Shown one piece after another: positions 9,056 through 18,690 of a stretch of 39,761 bases of DNA; the first letter of the stretch is position 1, and each line of letters starts with the position of its first letter. Origin of the DNA: Wenzhouxiangella sp. (GTDB lineage: Bacteria > Pseudomonadota > Gammaproteobacteria > Xanthomonadales > Wenzhouxiangellaceae); the NCBI GenBank assembly GCA_007118895.1, contig SKQS01000222.1:1-39761 (forward strand), read 5' to 3'. A model generated the notes under the pieces. The model worked only from the letters and a program-made list of their open reading frames with translations, was not told where the DNA came from and made no database searches. Position numbers and translations under genes: made by a program.

Positions 9056-10242
9056 CCACCCTGGGCACGCCACTGAGCGAAACCGCCACCCGCATCATGC
9101 TGCTTGGCAGCGGCGAGCTTGGCAAGGAAGTTGCCATCGAGCTGCAGCGCCTGGGCTGCGAGGTGATTGCCGTCGATCGCTACCCGAATGCGCCGGCGAT
9201 GCAGGTTGCCCACCGCGCGCACGTCATCGACATGCTGGACGGCCAGGCCCTGCGCGGGGTGATCGAACTCGACCGGCCGCATCTGATCGTGCCGGAGCTG
9301 GAGGCAATCGATACCGACACCCTGGTCCATCTCGAGGCCGAGGGTCAGCACATCATCCCGACCGCCCGGGCCACCCGCCTGACCATGGACCGCGAGGGCA
9401 TCCGGCGGCTGGCCGCCGAGGAACTCGAGCTACCGACCTCACCGTACCGCTTTGCCGGCGATCGCGCCGATTTCGATGCCGCCATCGAAACCATCGGACT
9501 GCCCTGCGTGATCAAGCCGGTAATGTCGTCTTCCGGCAAGGGCCAGAGCCTGGTCCGGCGGCACCAGGACATCGACAGCGCCTGGCACAAGGCCCAGAGC
9601 GAAGGCCGGGCCGGCGCCGGCCGGGTGATTGTCGAGGGCTTTGTCGAGTTCGATTACGAGATCACCCTGCTGACCGTACGCTCAGGCGACAAGACCCTGT
9701 TCTGCGAACCGATCGGCCACCGCCAGGAAGACGGCGACTATCGCGAGTCCTGGCAGCCGCAGCCGATGAGCGAACTGGCACGACTGGAATCCGAGCGCAT
9801 AGCCGGTGCGGTAACCGGCGCGCTGGGCGGCAACGGCCTGTTCGGCGTCGAGCTGTTCATCCGCGGTGACGAGGTCTGGTTCAGCGAGGTCTCGCCGCGG
9901 CCGCACGATACCGGACTGGTCACCCTGAGCTCGCAGGACTTGAGCGAATTCGCCCTGCATGCCCGGGCCATACTGGGACTGCCGATCCCGCACATCGTCC
10001 AGCGCGGCCCCTCGGCCTCGGCGGTAATCCTGGCCGAGGGCGAATCCGACCATATCCGCTATCACGGCCTGGATAAGGCCCTGGCCCAGGCCGATACTGA
10101 GCTCAGGCTGTTCGGCAAGCCCACCGTCAAGGGCCGCCGGCGCATGGGCGTGGCGCTGGCCAGAGGCGAAAGCATCGACCAGGCACGCGACCGGGCGCGC
10201 CGCGCCGCGACGGCGATCCGGATCGAGCTGGGAGAAACCTGA
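9052..10242 (+). CDS. purT: Formate-dependent phosphoribosylglycinamide formyltransferase
   Basis: A 396-residue ATP-grasp enzyme, the same size as E. coli PurT (about 392). It has [21 protein letters not shown] at the start, the substrate loop [15 protein letters not shown]-like region, [12 protein letters not shown] in the ATP-grasp lid, and [14 protein letters not shown] near the metal site. It makes formyl-GAR from GAR, formate and ATP in purine synthesis, without folate. The ATG overlaps the DPP IV stop codon by four bases. It converges on mrp with only six bases between the stops. purE and purK occur elsewhere in the window. Confidence 0.96.
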   Translation: MTTLGTPLSETATRIMLLGSGELGKEVAIELQRLGCEVIAVDRYPNAPAMQVAHRAHVIDMLDGQALRGVIELDRPHLIVPELEAIDTDTLVHLEAEGQHIIPTARATRLTMDREGIRRLAAEELELPTSPYRFAGDRADFDAAIETIGLPCVIKPVMSSSGKGQSLVRRHQDIDSAWHKAQSEGRAGAGRVIVEGFVEFDYEITLLTVRSGDKTLFCEPIGHRQEDGDYRESWQPQPMSELARLESERIAGAVTGALGGNGLFGVELFIRGDEVWFSEVSPRPHDTGLVTLSSQDLSEFALHARAILGLPIPHIVQRGPSASAVILAEGESDHIRYHGLDKALAQADTELRLFGKPTVKGRRRMGVALARGESIDQARDRARRAATAIRIELGET

Positions 10243-10248
10243 CCCGCG

Positions 10249-11331
10249 CTACTCGCTGATCACGATCTTCGGCATCCTGACCCTGGTGTTCCTTGACTGG
10301 ACCGCCAGCCTCCCGGCCACCTGCCGCGCCACCTCCCGAAAGCGCTGGCTGACCGGATGCTCCGGCTGGTCAATCACCAGCGGCCGCCCCTCATCGGTGG
10401 AACGGCCCAGCCCGGCATTGAGCGGAATCTGCCCCAGCAGCGGCAAACCGCACTCAGCAGCAATGGCCTCGCCACCACCGGAGCCGAACATTGCCTCCTC
10501 GAAACCACAGTTGCTGCACAGGTGAGTGCTCATGTTTTCCAGAATCCCCAGCACCGGGATGCGGACCTTGCCGAACATCGCCACCGCACGGCGCACGTCG
10601 TCCAGGGCCACGGCTTGCGGCGTGGTCACCGCCAGGGCGCCTGCAACCGGAATGCGCTGGGCCAGGGTCAACTGCACATCGCCGGTGCCCGGCGGCAAAT
10701 CGAATACAAGGTAGTCCAGATCCTGCCATAGGGTTTCGTTGACCATCTGTTGCAGAGCCTGGGTTGCCATCGGTCCACGCCAGATCATGGCCTGATCAGC
10801 CTCGACCAGCACCCCGATTGACATTGCCTGCAGACCGTGCGCCTCGAGCGGCAGGATGCGCCGGTTCTCGGCGGTCCGAGGCCGGCCGTCCAGGCCCAGC
10901 ATGCGTGGCTGCGAGGGACCGTAGATGTCGGCATCGAGCACCCCGACCCTGGCGCCCTCGGCGGCCAGCGCCAGCGCCAGGTTGGCGGTGATCGTGCTCT
11001 TGCCAACCCCGCCCTTGCCCGATGCCACGGCGATGATGTTGCGCACCCCGTCCAGCGGAGCCAGTCCGTGCTGGACGGCATGCTGGACAATCTGCCAATC
11101 GATGTCGACGGTAACCCGGGCCAGACCGGCTTGGCCTGTCAGCGCACTCTCGATATCACGGGTCAGATCCTTGCGCCAGCTGGCGGCCGGATAGCCCAGC
11201 ATGATATCGACCGCTGCCCGGTCGCCACTGAGTGCCAGACCGCGCACGGCATCGCCCAGCGGCTCGCCGGTGTGCGGGTCCGGCAGCGCCCGGACAATCG
11301 TCTTGAGAACCTCCGCGTTCGATTCGTTCAT
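10249..11331 (-). CDS. apbC: Iron-sulfur cluster carrier ATPase Mrp/ApbC
   Basis: A 360-residue protein with an N-terminal MIP18-like domain (about residues 1-90). A MinD/Mrp-type ATPase follows: deviant Walker A GKGGVGKST at 105-113, DADIYGPSQP, DLPPGTGD, and the CxxC pair Cys272/Cys275 (HLCSNCG) that binds a bridging 4Fe-4S cluster in the dimer. The protein delivers Fe-S clusters to cytoplasmic apoproteins. It is divergent from metG, the same neighbour relationship as mrp/metG in E. coli, and the shared upstream region contains a long inverted repeat. Confidence 0.95.
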   Translation of the reverse strand: MNESNAEVLKTIVRALPDPHTGEPLGDAVRGLALSGDRAAVDIMLGYPAASWRKDLTRDIESALTGQAGLARVTVDIDWQIVQHAVQHGLAPLDGVRNIIAVASGKGGVGKSTITANLALALAAEGARVGVLDADIYGPSQPRMLGLDGRPRTAENRRILPLEAHGLQAMSIGVLVEADQAMIWRGPMATQALQQMVNETLWQDLDYLVFDLPPGTGDVQLTLAQRIPVAGALAVTTPQAVALDDVRRAVAMFGKVRIPVLGILENMSTHLCSNCGFEEAMFGSGGGEAIAAECGLPLLGQIPLNAGLGRSTDEGRPLVIDQPEHPVSQRFREVARQVAGRLAVQSRNTRVRMPKIVISE

Positions 11332-11427
11332 CGGCCTTGCATCCGTTCCTTATTCATCAAGTGAAACAAACTGACTGAAACAACAGTATCGCAAAGCCGT
11401 CAATGCCGGGCAGGGCCGTGGAACTTC

Positions 11428-11456
11428 ATCCCCAACCTTGTCTCAACGTTGGGGAT
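11428..11456. promoter_or_regulatory. Inverted repeat in the mrp-metG divergent promoter region
   Basis: Perfect 9-base arms ATCCCCAAC and GTTGGGGAT are separated by 11 bases. About 14 bases downstream of the right arm is GATAAT (11470-11475), a good -10 box for metG, so the repeat overlaps where the -35 element would be. That geometry suits an operator, or a hairpin if transcribed. No regulator is recognised. Confidence 0.4.
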
Positions 11457-11512
11457 ATCCGTGCTATGCGATAATCGCTACTGGTTCGCAATCGCTTCAG
11501 GTTCCGGTTTCG

Positions 11513-13549
11513 ATGACAGAAAAACGCCGCATTCTGGTGACGGCTGCCCTGCCCTACGCCAATGGTCCGATTCACCTGGGCCACATGCTCGAATACATTC
11601 AGACCGACATCTGGGCCCGTTTCCAGCGCGCCAGGGGCCACGAGGTCTGGTTTGCCTGGGCAGACGATGCCCACGGCACGCCGATCATGCTGCAGGCAGA
11701 GAAGGAATCAATCAGCCCGGAGCAGCTGATCGACCGGATGCACGCCGAGCACCTGCGTGATTTCGAGGACTTCGGCCTGTCGCATGACAATTTCTCCTCG
11801 ACCCATACCGAGGCCAACCAGGGCCTGGTCGAAAGAATCTGGCAACGCCTGAACGAGCGCGGCGCGGTCCGCACGCGCACCATCGAGCAGTTCTACGATC
11901 CCGACCGCGGCATGTTCCTGCCCGACCGCTTTATCCGCGGCAACTGTCCACGCTGCGGGGCTGCCGATCAGTACGGGGATTCCTGCGAGGTCTGCGGCGC
12001 AACCTACGATCCCACCGAGCTGGTCGAGCCTCGGTCGGTGATATCAGGCGCCCGGCCGGTGGTCCGGGAGACCGAGCACTTCTTCGTCGCACTGGAAGAT
12101 TTTCGCGACAGCCTGGCCGCCTGGGTGCGCTCCGGCGCGCTACAGGACGAGGTCGCCAACAAGCTCGAGGAGTGGTTTGGCGATCGGTTGCGCGACTGGG
12201 ACGTGACCCGCGACTCCCCCTACTTCGGATTCCCCATCCCCGGCAATCCGGACAAGTATTTCTACGTCTGGCTGGACGCACCAGTCGGCTATCTGGCCAG
12301 CTTCGCCGAAATCTGCCAGCGCGAAGGGCTGGATTTCGAACAGTGGATGGCACCGGATACCGAGACCGAAATGCACCACTTCATTGGCAAGGACATCATC
12401 TATTTCCACTGCCTGTTCTGGCCGGCCATGCTGGAGGGAGCCGGACTGCGTCGCCCGACTGCGGTACATGCCCACGGCTTTCTGACCGTCAACGGTGCCA
12501 AGATGTCCAAATCACGCGGCACCTTCATCAAGGCGCGCACCTGGCTGGACCATCTGCACCCCGACCCGCTGCGCTACTACTTCGCCGCCAAGCTGGGTTC
12601 GGGACTGGCCGACATCGATTTGAACCTCGACGACTTCCGAGCCCGGGTCAATGCCGACCTGGTCGGCAAGCTGGTCAATATCGCCAGCCGCTCGGCCGGC
12701 TTCATCCATCGTCTGGGCCAGGGGCGGCTGGGGCCGGCCCTGCCGGATCAGGCGCTGTACGAGCGCTTCATCAACGAGCACCAGGCGATCCTGGCCGAGT
12801 TCGAGTCGCGCAACTATCACCAGGCCATTCGACGCATCATGGCGCTGGCCGACGAGGCCAACCGCTACATCGACGAGCACAAGCCATGGGTACTGGCCAG
12901 GGAAGCCGGCCGCGAGGAAGAGGTCATTGCCATCTGCACCCAGGGGCTGAACCTGTTCCGGATCATGATGACCTGGCTGGCCCCGGTGATCCCGGCTACC
13001 GCGGCCGCGGCCGGCCGCTTTCTGGATGTGGCGCTAGATCGATTCGACGACATCGACCGCCCGCTGCTTGATCATCCGATTCGGCCTTTCGAGCCCTTGC
13101 TGACCCGGGTCGAGCAGACCCAGACCGACGCCGTGCTGGAGGCCAGCCGCCAGTCGCTGGGCGCGCCGCCGCCGGCCGAGCCGGCCTCGGCAACGGCAAC
13201 GGCAACGGCACCCGAGTTTGCCGACGAGATCGATTTCGGGCAGTTTTCCCGCGTCGATCTGCGCGTCGCGCGAATCGAAAGCGCCGAAACCGTCGAAGGT
13301 GCCGACCGCCTGCTCAGACTGAAGCTGGATCTGGGTGGAGTTCAGCGCGAGATCCTGGCCGGCATCCGCGGCCATTACGAGCCCAAGGATCTGACCGGAC
13401 GGCTGACCGTGGTGGTTGCCAACCTGGCCCCGCGCAAGATGCGCTTCGGCGTTTCCGAGGGCATGGTGCTGGCCGCTTCCGGCGAGGATGGCCGACCTTT
13501 CCTGCTCGAGCCCGACAGCGGTGCCGAACCGGGCATGCGCATTAGGTGA
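11513..13549 (+). CDS. metG: Methionyl-tRNA synthetase with C-terminal tRNA-binding domain
   Basis: A 678-residue class I synthetase. HLGH (HIGH motif) is at residues 21-24, the zinc knuckle [18 protein letters not shown] has the four-Cys pattern, and the catalytic loop is KMSKS. It has an anticodon-binding helical domain and a C-terminal Trbp111-like OB-fold domain (from about [17 protein letters not shown]) used for dimerisation and tRNA binding. The linker ahead of that domain contains a hexanucleotide repeat giving Ala-Thr residues. The frame is open further upstream, but [20 protein letters not shown] is the conserved start. The stop codon overlaps the GTG start of rsxA. Confidence 0.97.
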   Translation: MTEKRRILVTAALPYANGPIHLGHMLEYIQTDIWARFQRARGHEVWFAWADDAHGTPIMLQAEKESISPEQLIDRMHAEHLRDFEDFGLSHDNFSSTHTEANQGLVERIWQRLNERGAVRTRTIEQFYDPDRGMFLPDRFIRGNCPRCGAADQYGDSCEVCGATYDPTELVEPRSVISGARPVVRETEHFFVALEDFRDSLAAWVRSGALQDEVANKLEEWFGDRLRDWDVTRDSPYFGFPIPGNPDKYFYVWLDAPVGYLASFAEICQREGLDFEQWMAPDTETEMHHFIGKDIIYFHCLFWPAMLEGAGLRRPTAVHAHGFLTVNGAKMSKSRGTFIKARTWLDHLHPDPLRYYFAAKLGSGLADIDLNLDDFRARVNADLVGKLVNIASRSAGFIHRLGQGRLGPALPDQALYERFINEHQAILAEFESRNYHQAIRRIMALADEANRYIDEHKPWVLAREAGREEEVIAICTQGLNLFRIMMTWLAPVIPATAAAAGRFLDVALDRFDDIDRPLLDHPIRPFEPLLTRVEQTQTDAVLEASRQSLGAPPPAEPASATATATAPEFADEIDFGQFSRVDLRVARIESAETVEGADRLLRLKLDLGGVQREILAGIRGHYEPKDLTGRLTVVVANLAPRKMRFGVSEGMVLAASGEDGRPFLLEPDSGAEPGMRIR

Positions 13550-14151
13550 CCGGCCGGAAGGCCCTGATCATCGTGGACCTGGTCCTGATCATCTTCGCCG
13601 CGGCAGTGGTCAACAACTTCGTGCTGATCCAGTTTTTGGGACTGTGCCCCTTTCTCGGCGTCTCCGGCCAGGTCGAATCGGCCGTCGGCATGAGCCTGGC
13701 CACGGCTTTCGTACTGACCCTGTCCTCGGTTGCCGGCTACCTGCTCAGCACCTGGGTGCTCGAGCCATTTGGTCTGGGCTATCTGTCCACCCTGACCTTC
13801 ATTCTGGTGATTGCCGCGCTGGTTCAGCTTTCGGAACTGGTGATGCGCCACTCGGCCCCGCTGCTGCACCGGGTGCTGGGGCTGTATCTGCCGTTGATCA
13901 CCAGCAACTGCGCCGTGCTCGGCGTAGCCCTGCTCAACCTGCGCGAACAGCACAATCTGTTCGAGTCGGCCCTGTATGGCTTCGGCGCCGCGCTCGGCTT
14001 CGGCGGCGTGCTGATCGCCCTGGCTGCCGCGCGCGAACGTCTGGCCATGGCCGATGTGCCGGCGAGCTTCAGGGGCGCCCCGATCGGTCTGATCACCGCC
14101 GGGCTGATGGCGCTGGCCTTCATGGGCTTTACCGGCTTTGCCAGGCTATGA
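13546..14151 (+). CDS. rsxA: Electron transport complex subunit RsxA/RnfA
   Basis: A 201-residue membrane protein with six hydrophobic segments and the RnfA signature [19 protein letters not shown] near the N terminus. [13 protein letters not shown] in the middle carries the conserved Cys used, with the equivalent in RnfE, to hold a membrane-embedded 2Fe-2S cluster. The protein is part of the Rnf/Rsx complex, which couples electron transfer between ferredoxin and NAD(H) to ion movement and, in E. coli, keeps SoxR reduced. The GTG start overlaps the metG stop. The N terminus is about eight residues longer than usual, so an internal GTG (at VDLVLIIF) is an alternative. Confidence 0.94.
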   Translation: MTGRKALIIVDLVLIIFAAAVVNNFVLIQFLGLCPFLGVSGQVESAVGMSLATAFVLTLSSVAGYLLSTWVLEPFGLGYLSTLTFILVIAALVQLSELVMRHSAPLLHRVLGLYLPLITSNCAVLGVALLNLREQHNLFESALYGFGAALGFGGVLIALAAARERLAMADVPASFRGAPIGLITAGLMALAFMGFTGFARL

Positions 14152-14176
14152 ATATGACTGTCAGGACCACTGCCCG

Positions 14177-14719
14177 ATGACTGCTGCCGTATTAAGCCTG
14201 GGCCTGCTGGCGCTGGTCATCGCCGCCGGGCTGGCCTGGGCCGGTCGCCGCTTCAAACCCGACGACGACCCGATCGTCGAGCAGATCGATCAGCTGCTGC
14301 CGCAGACCCAGTGCGCCCAGTGCGGCTATCCCGGTTGCCGCCCCTACGCCCAGGCCATTGCCTCCGGCGAGGCCGAGATCAACCAATGCCCCCCTGGCGG
14401 GCAGAGCACCGTAGACGCCCTGGCCGGACTGCTGAATGTTGATCCGATCCCGCTGGATACCGATCGCGGAGAACCCGGGTCGCCCAGCGTTGCCATCATC
14501 GATGAAGACCGCTGCATCGGCTGTACCCTTTGTATCCAGGCCTGTCCGGTCGACGCCATACTCGGCGCCTCGCGCTACATGCACACGGTGATCAGCGACG
14601 AATGCACCGGCTGCGAGCTGTGCATCGCCCCGTGCCCGGTCGACTGCATTTCCCTGGTGGAGCGTCCGGTACGCTGGACCTGGCCGCGACCCATTCAACA
14701 AGCAATGACCGACCGATGA
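14177..14719 (+). CDS. rsxB: Electron transport complex subunit RsxB/RnfB
   Basis: A 180-residue protein starting [19 protein letters not shown], one N-terminal membrane anchor. A four-Cys Fe-S domain follows ([12 protein letters not shown] and the later CPPGG), then two ferredoxin-type 4Fe-4S motifs, [16 protein letters not shown] and [16 protein letters not shown]. RnfB passes electrons from ferredoxin into the Rnf complex. An in-frame TTG further upstream overlaps rsxA, but the ATG chosen matches the usual N terminus. Confidence 0.95.
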   Translation: MTAAVLSLGLLALVIAAGLAWAGRRFKPDDDPIVEQIDQLLPQTQCAQCGYPGCRPYAQAIASGEAEINQCPPGGQSTVDALAGLLNVDPIPLDTDRGEPGSPSVAIIDEDRCIGCTLCIQACPVDAILGASRYMHTVISDECTGCELCIAPCPVDCISLVERPVRWTWPRPIQQAMTDR

Positions 14720-14768
14720 GCGGGCGCAATCATACTGGTGGCTCGGGAAACCGGTGGGAGCGCCCGAC

Positions 14769-16292
14769 ATGAGCGAGCTGCTGCCCGGTGATCAGCTTCA
14801 CAGCTTTCCCGGCGGCCTGAAGCTGCGCCATCACAAGCAGGTGTCGTGCCAGCAGCCAATGGCGCGGTCAAGCTTGCCTGATCATCTTTACCTGCCGCTG
14901 GTCCAGCACCAGGGACCGCCCGGCAAGCTGCTGGTCTCGCCCGGTGAGTCCGTGCTCAAGGGCCAGCCACTGACCACGGCGGAGGACGACAGCCAGGTAC
15001 CGATCCATGCCCCGACTTCCGGGACCATCCTGGCCGTCGATCAGCTGCATCCAGTGTCCTGGCCACCCGGCAGCCGCGCTGCTTGCGTGGTGCTGGCTCC
15101 GGACGGAGATGATCGACAGGCTTCCTTCGAGCCGCTAGCCGATACCCGGCCAGATGCTGTGGTCGATCACCTCAACCGTCTCGGGCTGGCGGGCCTGGGC
15201 GGTGCCGTGTTCCCGACCGCGGCCAAGCTGCGCGGCGACTGGCCCGGCCTGCACACCGTCATCATCAACGGCGCCGAATGCGAGCCTTGGATTTCCTGCG
15301 ACGAAATGCTGATGCGCGAGCGCACCGAGGCCATCATTTCCGGAGGCGTGATCCTGGCCCGAACCGTTGGCGCGAGCCAGGTGGTGATCGCCCTGGAAGA
15401 CCGGATGGGTACGGTCGAAGCGAAATTTGCCCGCTGCCTTCGGGAGCAGCCGCCGGCGCTGCCGGTCAAGCTGCGCCAGGTCACCACCATTTACCCCGAA
15501 GGCGGGGAGCGTCAGCTGATCCAGGTGCTGACCGGCCGCGAAGTTCCACATCAGGGTCTGCCGCAAGACCTGGGCGTGGTGTGCCACAACGTGGCCACTG
15601 CGGCAGCAGTGCACGATGCCGTGATCGAGGGCAAACCACTGATCGAGCGGGTGGTCACTGTGACCGGCCCGGGGATCGCCCAGCCGCGCAACTTCATTGC
15701 AGCGCTGGGCACACCAATTGCCCATCTGGTTGCGCAGGCCGGAGGATATACCGGCCCGATCACGCGACTGGTGCTGGGCGGTCCGATGTCCGGGCTGGCC
15801 CTGGCCAGTGACGAAATCCCGGTGGCCAAGGGCACCATCTGCATACTGGCGCTGACCGAGGATGTGCTTTCTCGTCGCCAGAGCGAAATGCCCTGCATCA
15901 ACTGCGGCGAGTGCGTGCGGGTATGCCCGGCCAGCTTGCTGCCACAGCAGATCTTCCGGCACCTGGCAGCCGACAACCTGGCGGCCGCCGAGCGCCTCAA
16001 TCTCTCGGCCTGCATCGAGTGTGGCTGCTGTGCCCAGGTCTGTCCCAGTCATATCCCGCTGGTAGAGCATTATCGACACGGCAAGCATCAGCTGATCGTC
16101 CGCCAGCTCGACCAGCGCCGCGCCGCCCTGGCCAGGCGGCGACATGAAGCCCGCGAGCAGCGCCTGGTACGTGAGCGCGCCGAACGCCAGGCTCGACGCG
16201 CCGAGCGCAAAAAGCGCCTGAGCGAGCCGGAGCAGGCCCGCGACGAAATCCAGGCCGCGCTCGAGCGGGCAAGGCGCAAGCAAAAGCCATGA
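14769..16292 (+). CDS. rsxC: Electron transport complex subunit RsxC/RnfC
   Basis: A 507-residue peripheral subunit. It has the N-terminal RnfC barrel-sandwich region (FPGGLKLRHHK), an NADH/FMN-binding Rossmann-like domain (GLGGAVFPTAAKL, INGAECEPWISCDEMLM), a SLBB-like segment, and two 4Fe-4S motifs, CINCGECVRVCP and CIECGCCAQVCP. The last 70 residues are an Arg/Glu/Ala-rich, probably helical tail, shorter than the long repeat tails of enterobacterial RsxC. RnfC is the NAD(H) and FMN-binding entry or exit subunit. ATG at MSELLPGD is preferred over an in-frame GTG five codons earlier because ggtgggag lies eight bases before it. The stop overlaps rsxD. Confidence 0.95.
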   Translation: MSELLPGDQLHSFPGGLKLRHHKQVSCQQPMARSSLPDHLYLPLVQHQGPPGKLLVSPGESVLKGQPLTTAEDDSQVPIHAPTSGTILAVDQLHPVSWPPGSRAACVVLAPDGDDRQASFEPLADTRPDAVVDHLNRLGLAGLGGAVFPTAAKLRGDWPGLHTVIINGAECEPWISCDEMLMRERTEAIISGGVILARTVGASQVVIALEDRMGTVEAKFARCLREQPPALPVKLRQVTTIYPEGGERQLIQVLTGREVPHQGLPQDLGVVCHNVATAAAVHDAVIEGKPLIERVVTVTGPGIAQPRNFIAALGTPIAHLVAQAGGYTGPITRLVLGGPMSGLALASDEIPVAKGTICILALTEDVLSRRQSEMPCINCGECVRVCPASLLPQQIFRHLAADNLAAAERLNLSACIECGCCAQVCPSHIPLVEHYRHGKHQLIVRQLDQRRAALARRRHEAREQRLVRERAERQARRAERKKRLSEPEQARDEIQAALERARRKQKP

Positions 16293-17320
16293 GTCTCGAG
16301 CTGGCCGGAGCGCCCCATCTGCCGCCACGCCGCACCGTCGGTGACATCATGCGTGACGTGCTTTACGCGATGGTTCCCGCAGTCATTGCCCATGTGTGGT
16401 TCTTCGGCTGGGGCATTGTGTTCCAGATCGCGCTGACCATAGCCTTCGGGCTGGTGCTCGAGATGCTGATGCTGCGCGCCCGCGGCCGGCCGCTCAAGCC
16501 CTTCATCAACGACTACAGCGTCGTCGTCACCGCCGTGCTGCTAGCGCTGTGCCTGCCGCCGCTGGCGCCATGGTGGATCGCCGCCACCGGCATGCTGTTT
16601 GCCGTCGTCATCGCAAAGCACCTGTTCGGCGGGCTGGGCTACAACCTGTTCAACCCGGCCATGGTCGGTTTTGCCGCGGTAATCGTGGCCTTTCCGGGCG
16701 AACTGAGCAACTGGCTGGCACCGCGAGCGCTGTCACCCGGGCTGCCGACGCCCGGCGAGACCCTCACCGCGATCTTTACCGGACGATTACCTGAGCACTT
16801 GAGCTGGGATGCGATCAGTCAGGCTACGCCGCTGGAGGCCCTGCGGACCGGCGTTCAGGAAGGCCGGCTGGTATCGGAGATCCACAGCGAGCCGATCTTC
16901 GGCGATTTCGGTGGTCGCGGCTGGGAGTGGATTGCCAATTTCTACCTGCTGGGCGGACTGTGGCTGATTTATCGGCGCGTGATCTCCTGGCACGTGCCGG
17001 TTGCCGTCCTGGCCACCGTGATCGTGGTTTCGCTACCGCTTTGGCTTCTCGCGCCGGACGCCCATCCCTCGCCCCTGCAGCACGTATTCTCCGGCGCCCT
17101 GGTAATCGCGGCGTTCTTCATTGCCACCGATCCGGTCTCGGGCAGCGCGACCCTGCGCGGCAGGCTGATTTTCGGCGCCGGTGTCGCCATCCTGACCCTG
17201 GCGATCCGCCGCTTCGGAGCCTATCCTGACGGGGTGGCCTTCGCAATCCTGCTCATGAACATGCTGGTGCCGCTGATCGACCGCTACACCGTGCCCCGCG
17301 CCTACGGCCATCGCACATGA
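16289..17320 (+). CDS. rsxD: Electron transport complex subunit RsxD/RnfD
   Basis: A 343-residue membrane protein with about 9-10 hydrophobic segments, LKPFINDYSVVVTAVLLA and GLGYNLFNPAMVGFA as RnfD signatures. The covalent FMN attachment motif D-A-I-S-Q-A-T carries acceptor Thr180. It fits the ApbE target pattern DxxSxAT, although the residue before Ala is Gln rather than the common Gly. RnfD is a core channel subunit of the Rnf pump. Start and stop both overlap neighbours by four bases (ATGA), so the operon is tightly coupled. Confidence 0.95.
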   Translation: MSLELAGAPHLPPRRTVGDIMRDVLYAMVPAVIAHVWFFGWGIVFQIALTIAFGLVLEMLMLRARGRPLKPFINDYSVVVTAVLLALCLPPLAPWWIAATGMLFAVVIAKHLFGGLGYNLFNPAMVGFAAVIVAFPGELSNWLAPRALSPGLPTPGETLTAIFTGRLPEHLSWDAISQATPLEALRTGVQEGRLVSEIHSEPIFGDFGGRGWEWIANFYLLGGLWLIYRRVISWHVPVAVLATVIVVSLPLWLLAPDAHPSPLQHVFSGALVIAAFFIATDPVSGSATLRGRLIFGAGVAILTLAIRRFGAYPDGVAFAILLMNMLVPLIDRYTVPRAYGHRT

Positions 17321-17955
17321 GTTCAGAACGCTCAGCCCGCTCACGGCACCGCGCCATCCTGGTGCTGACCGGCCTCGGCCTGGCCGCCGCGGCCATTCTG
17401 GCCACCCTGGATCACTTCACCCACGAACCGATCGCCCTGGAGCGCGAGCGACGCGCGCTGGCTGCATTGACTGCCGTACTGCCTGCCGACAGTTTCGACA
17501 ACGAGCTGGTCACCGATTTCATCGAGATCGGAATTGACGGGCTGGCAATGCCGGCCCGAATCTACCGGGCTCGGCTGGCCGGCCAGCCGGTAGCCGCTGT
17601 CTACGATGTCACCACCGATCGCGGTTACAGCGGCAGCATTCGCCTGCTGGCGGCCATTGACCCCGACGCCACCCTCATCGCCGTGCGGGTGCTGGAGCAT
17701 CGGGAAACGCCCGGCCTGGGCGATCGCATCGAGGTCGAGCGCAGCAACTGGATCAGGCAATTCAGCGGTCGAAGCCTGGATGATCCGCCACGCCAGCGCT
17801 GGGCGCCCGACCGGCGGGACGGTGACTTTGACACCCTTAGCAATGCCACCATCACCGCCGGCGCCGTGATCGAGGCAGTCCGCCGCAACCTGGAGCATTT
17901 TGAAGTGCTGGGAGAGTCTGTCTGGAGCGATCCCGAGGATACCGAGCATGACTAA
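17317..17955 (+). CDS. rsxG: Electron transport complex subunit RsxG/RnfG
   Basis: A 212-residue protein with one N-terminal membrane helix (about 13-32) and a periplasmic FMN-binding domain. The flavinylation motif D-T-L-S-N-A-T-I-T has acceptor Thr178, again with a non-Gly residue (Asn) before Ala-Thr. ETPGLGDRIE is the other conserved RnfG segment. RnfG relays electrons on the outer face of the complex. It needs ApbE-type flavin transferase, which is not encoded in this window. It overlaps rsxD by four bases, whereas the gap to rsxE is 57 bases. Confidence 0.95.
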   Translation: MSSERSARSRHRAILVLTGLGLAAAAILATLDHFTHEPIALERERRALAALTAVLPADSFDNELVTDFIEIGIDGLAMPARIYRARLAGQPVAAVYDVTTDRGYSGSIRLLAAIDPDATLIAVRVLEHRETPGLGDRIEVERSNWIRQFSGRSLDDPPRQRWAPDRRDGDFDTLSNATITAGAVIEAVRRNLEHFEVLGESVWSDPEDTEHD

Positions 17956-18012
17956 CCGATCGCCTCGTCGTCGCGTGTAAACTGGCCTGCGCGGTATTGA
18001 CGAAACCGAAGC

Positions 18013-18690
18013 ATGAAACCCGAACATCAAGACATCTGGCGCCAGGGCCTGTGGCAGGCCAATCCCGGTCTGGTCCAGCTGCTGGGGCTATGCCCGCTTC
18101 TGGCGGTCAGCACCTCGACGATCAACGGCCTGGCCCTGGGCCTGGCCACCATCGCCGTGCTGGTCTGCTCCAATGCCGCCGTCTCGGTGCTGCGTGGCCA
18201 GCTGCGACCCGAGATCCGCATCCCCGCCTTCGTGATCATCATCGCCACTACCGTCACCGTGGTTGATCTGACTCTGCAGGCCTGGTTTCATGATCTGAGC
18301 CGGGCGCTGGGCATCTTCGTGCCGCTGATTGTCACCAACTGCACGATCCTGGCGCGCGCCGAAGCCTTCGCTTCCCGTCAGCCGCTGGTACCGGCAATCC
18401 ACGATGGCCTGGCCCAGGGCACAGGCTTTGCTGCAGTCCTGATCGTGCTTGGGGCCAGCCGCGAACTGTTTGGTCATGGCACCCTGCTGGCCGACGCTGA
18501 TCGCCTGTTCGGACCGGCCGCCGCGGACTGGACCATCCAGCTGCTGCCCGAGTCCTGGGAAATGCTGCTGGCCATCCTTCCGCCGGGCGCCTTCATTGCC
18601 CTGGGCCTGCTGGTCGCCCTGCGGCAGTGGCTGATCGGCCAAACAGGCGCGCTGCGGGCACGAGCAGGCCAGAGCGAGGCTGCGGCATGA
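18013..18690 (+). CDS. rsxE: Electron transport complex subunit RsxE/RnfE
   Basis: A 225-residue, six-helix membrane protein homologous to RsxA, with N-terminal GLWQANPGLVQLLGLCPLLAV and central FVPLIVTNCTILARAEAFA carrying the cluster-ligand Cys. A GASRELFGHG segment is also typical. With RsxA it forms the pseudo-symmetric membrane core. It follows rsxG after 57 bases (the only real gap in the operon besides that before rsxC; the gap contains TAAACT, a weak -10-like sequence) and its stop overlaps nth. Confidence 0.95.
   Translation: MKPEHQDIWRQGLWQANPGLVQLLGLCPLLAVSTSTINGLALGLATIAVLVCSNAAVSVLRGQLRPEIRIPAFVIIIATTVTVVDLTLQAWFHDLSRALGIFVPLIVTNCTILARAEAFASRQPLVPAIHDGLAQGTGFAAVLIVLGASRELFGHGTLLADADRLFGPAAADWTIQLLPESWEMLLAILPPGAFIALGLLVALRQWLIGQTGALRARAGQSEAAA

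Noticed and set aside
15135-16328. Minus-strand frame opposite rsxC
   Set aside because: Shadow of a conserved Fe-S protein gene.
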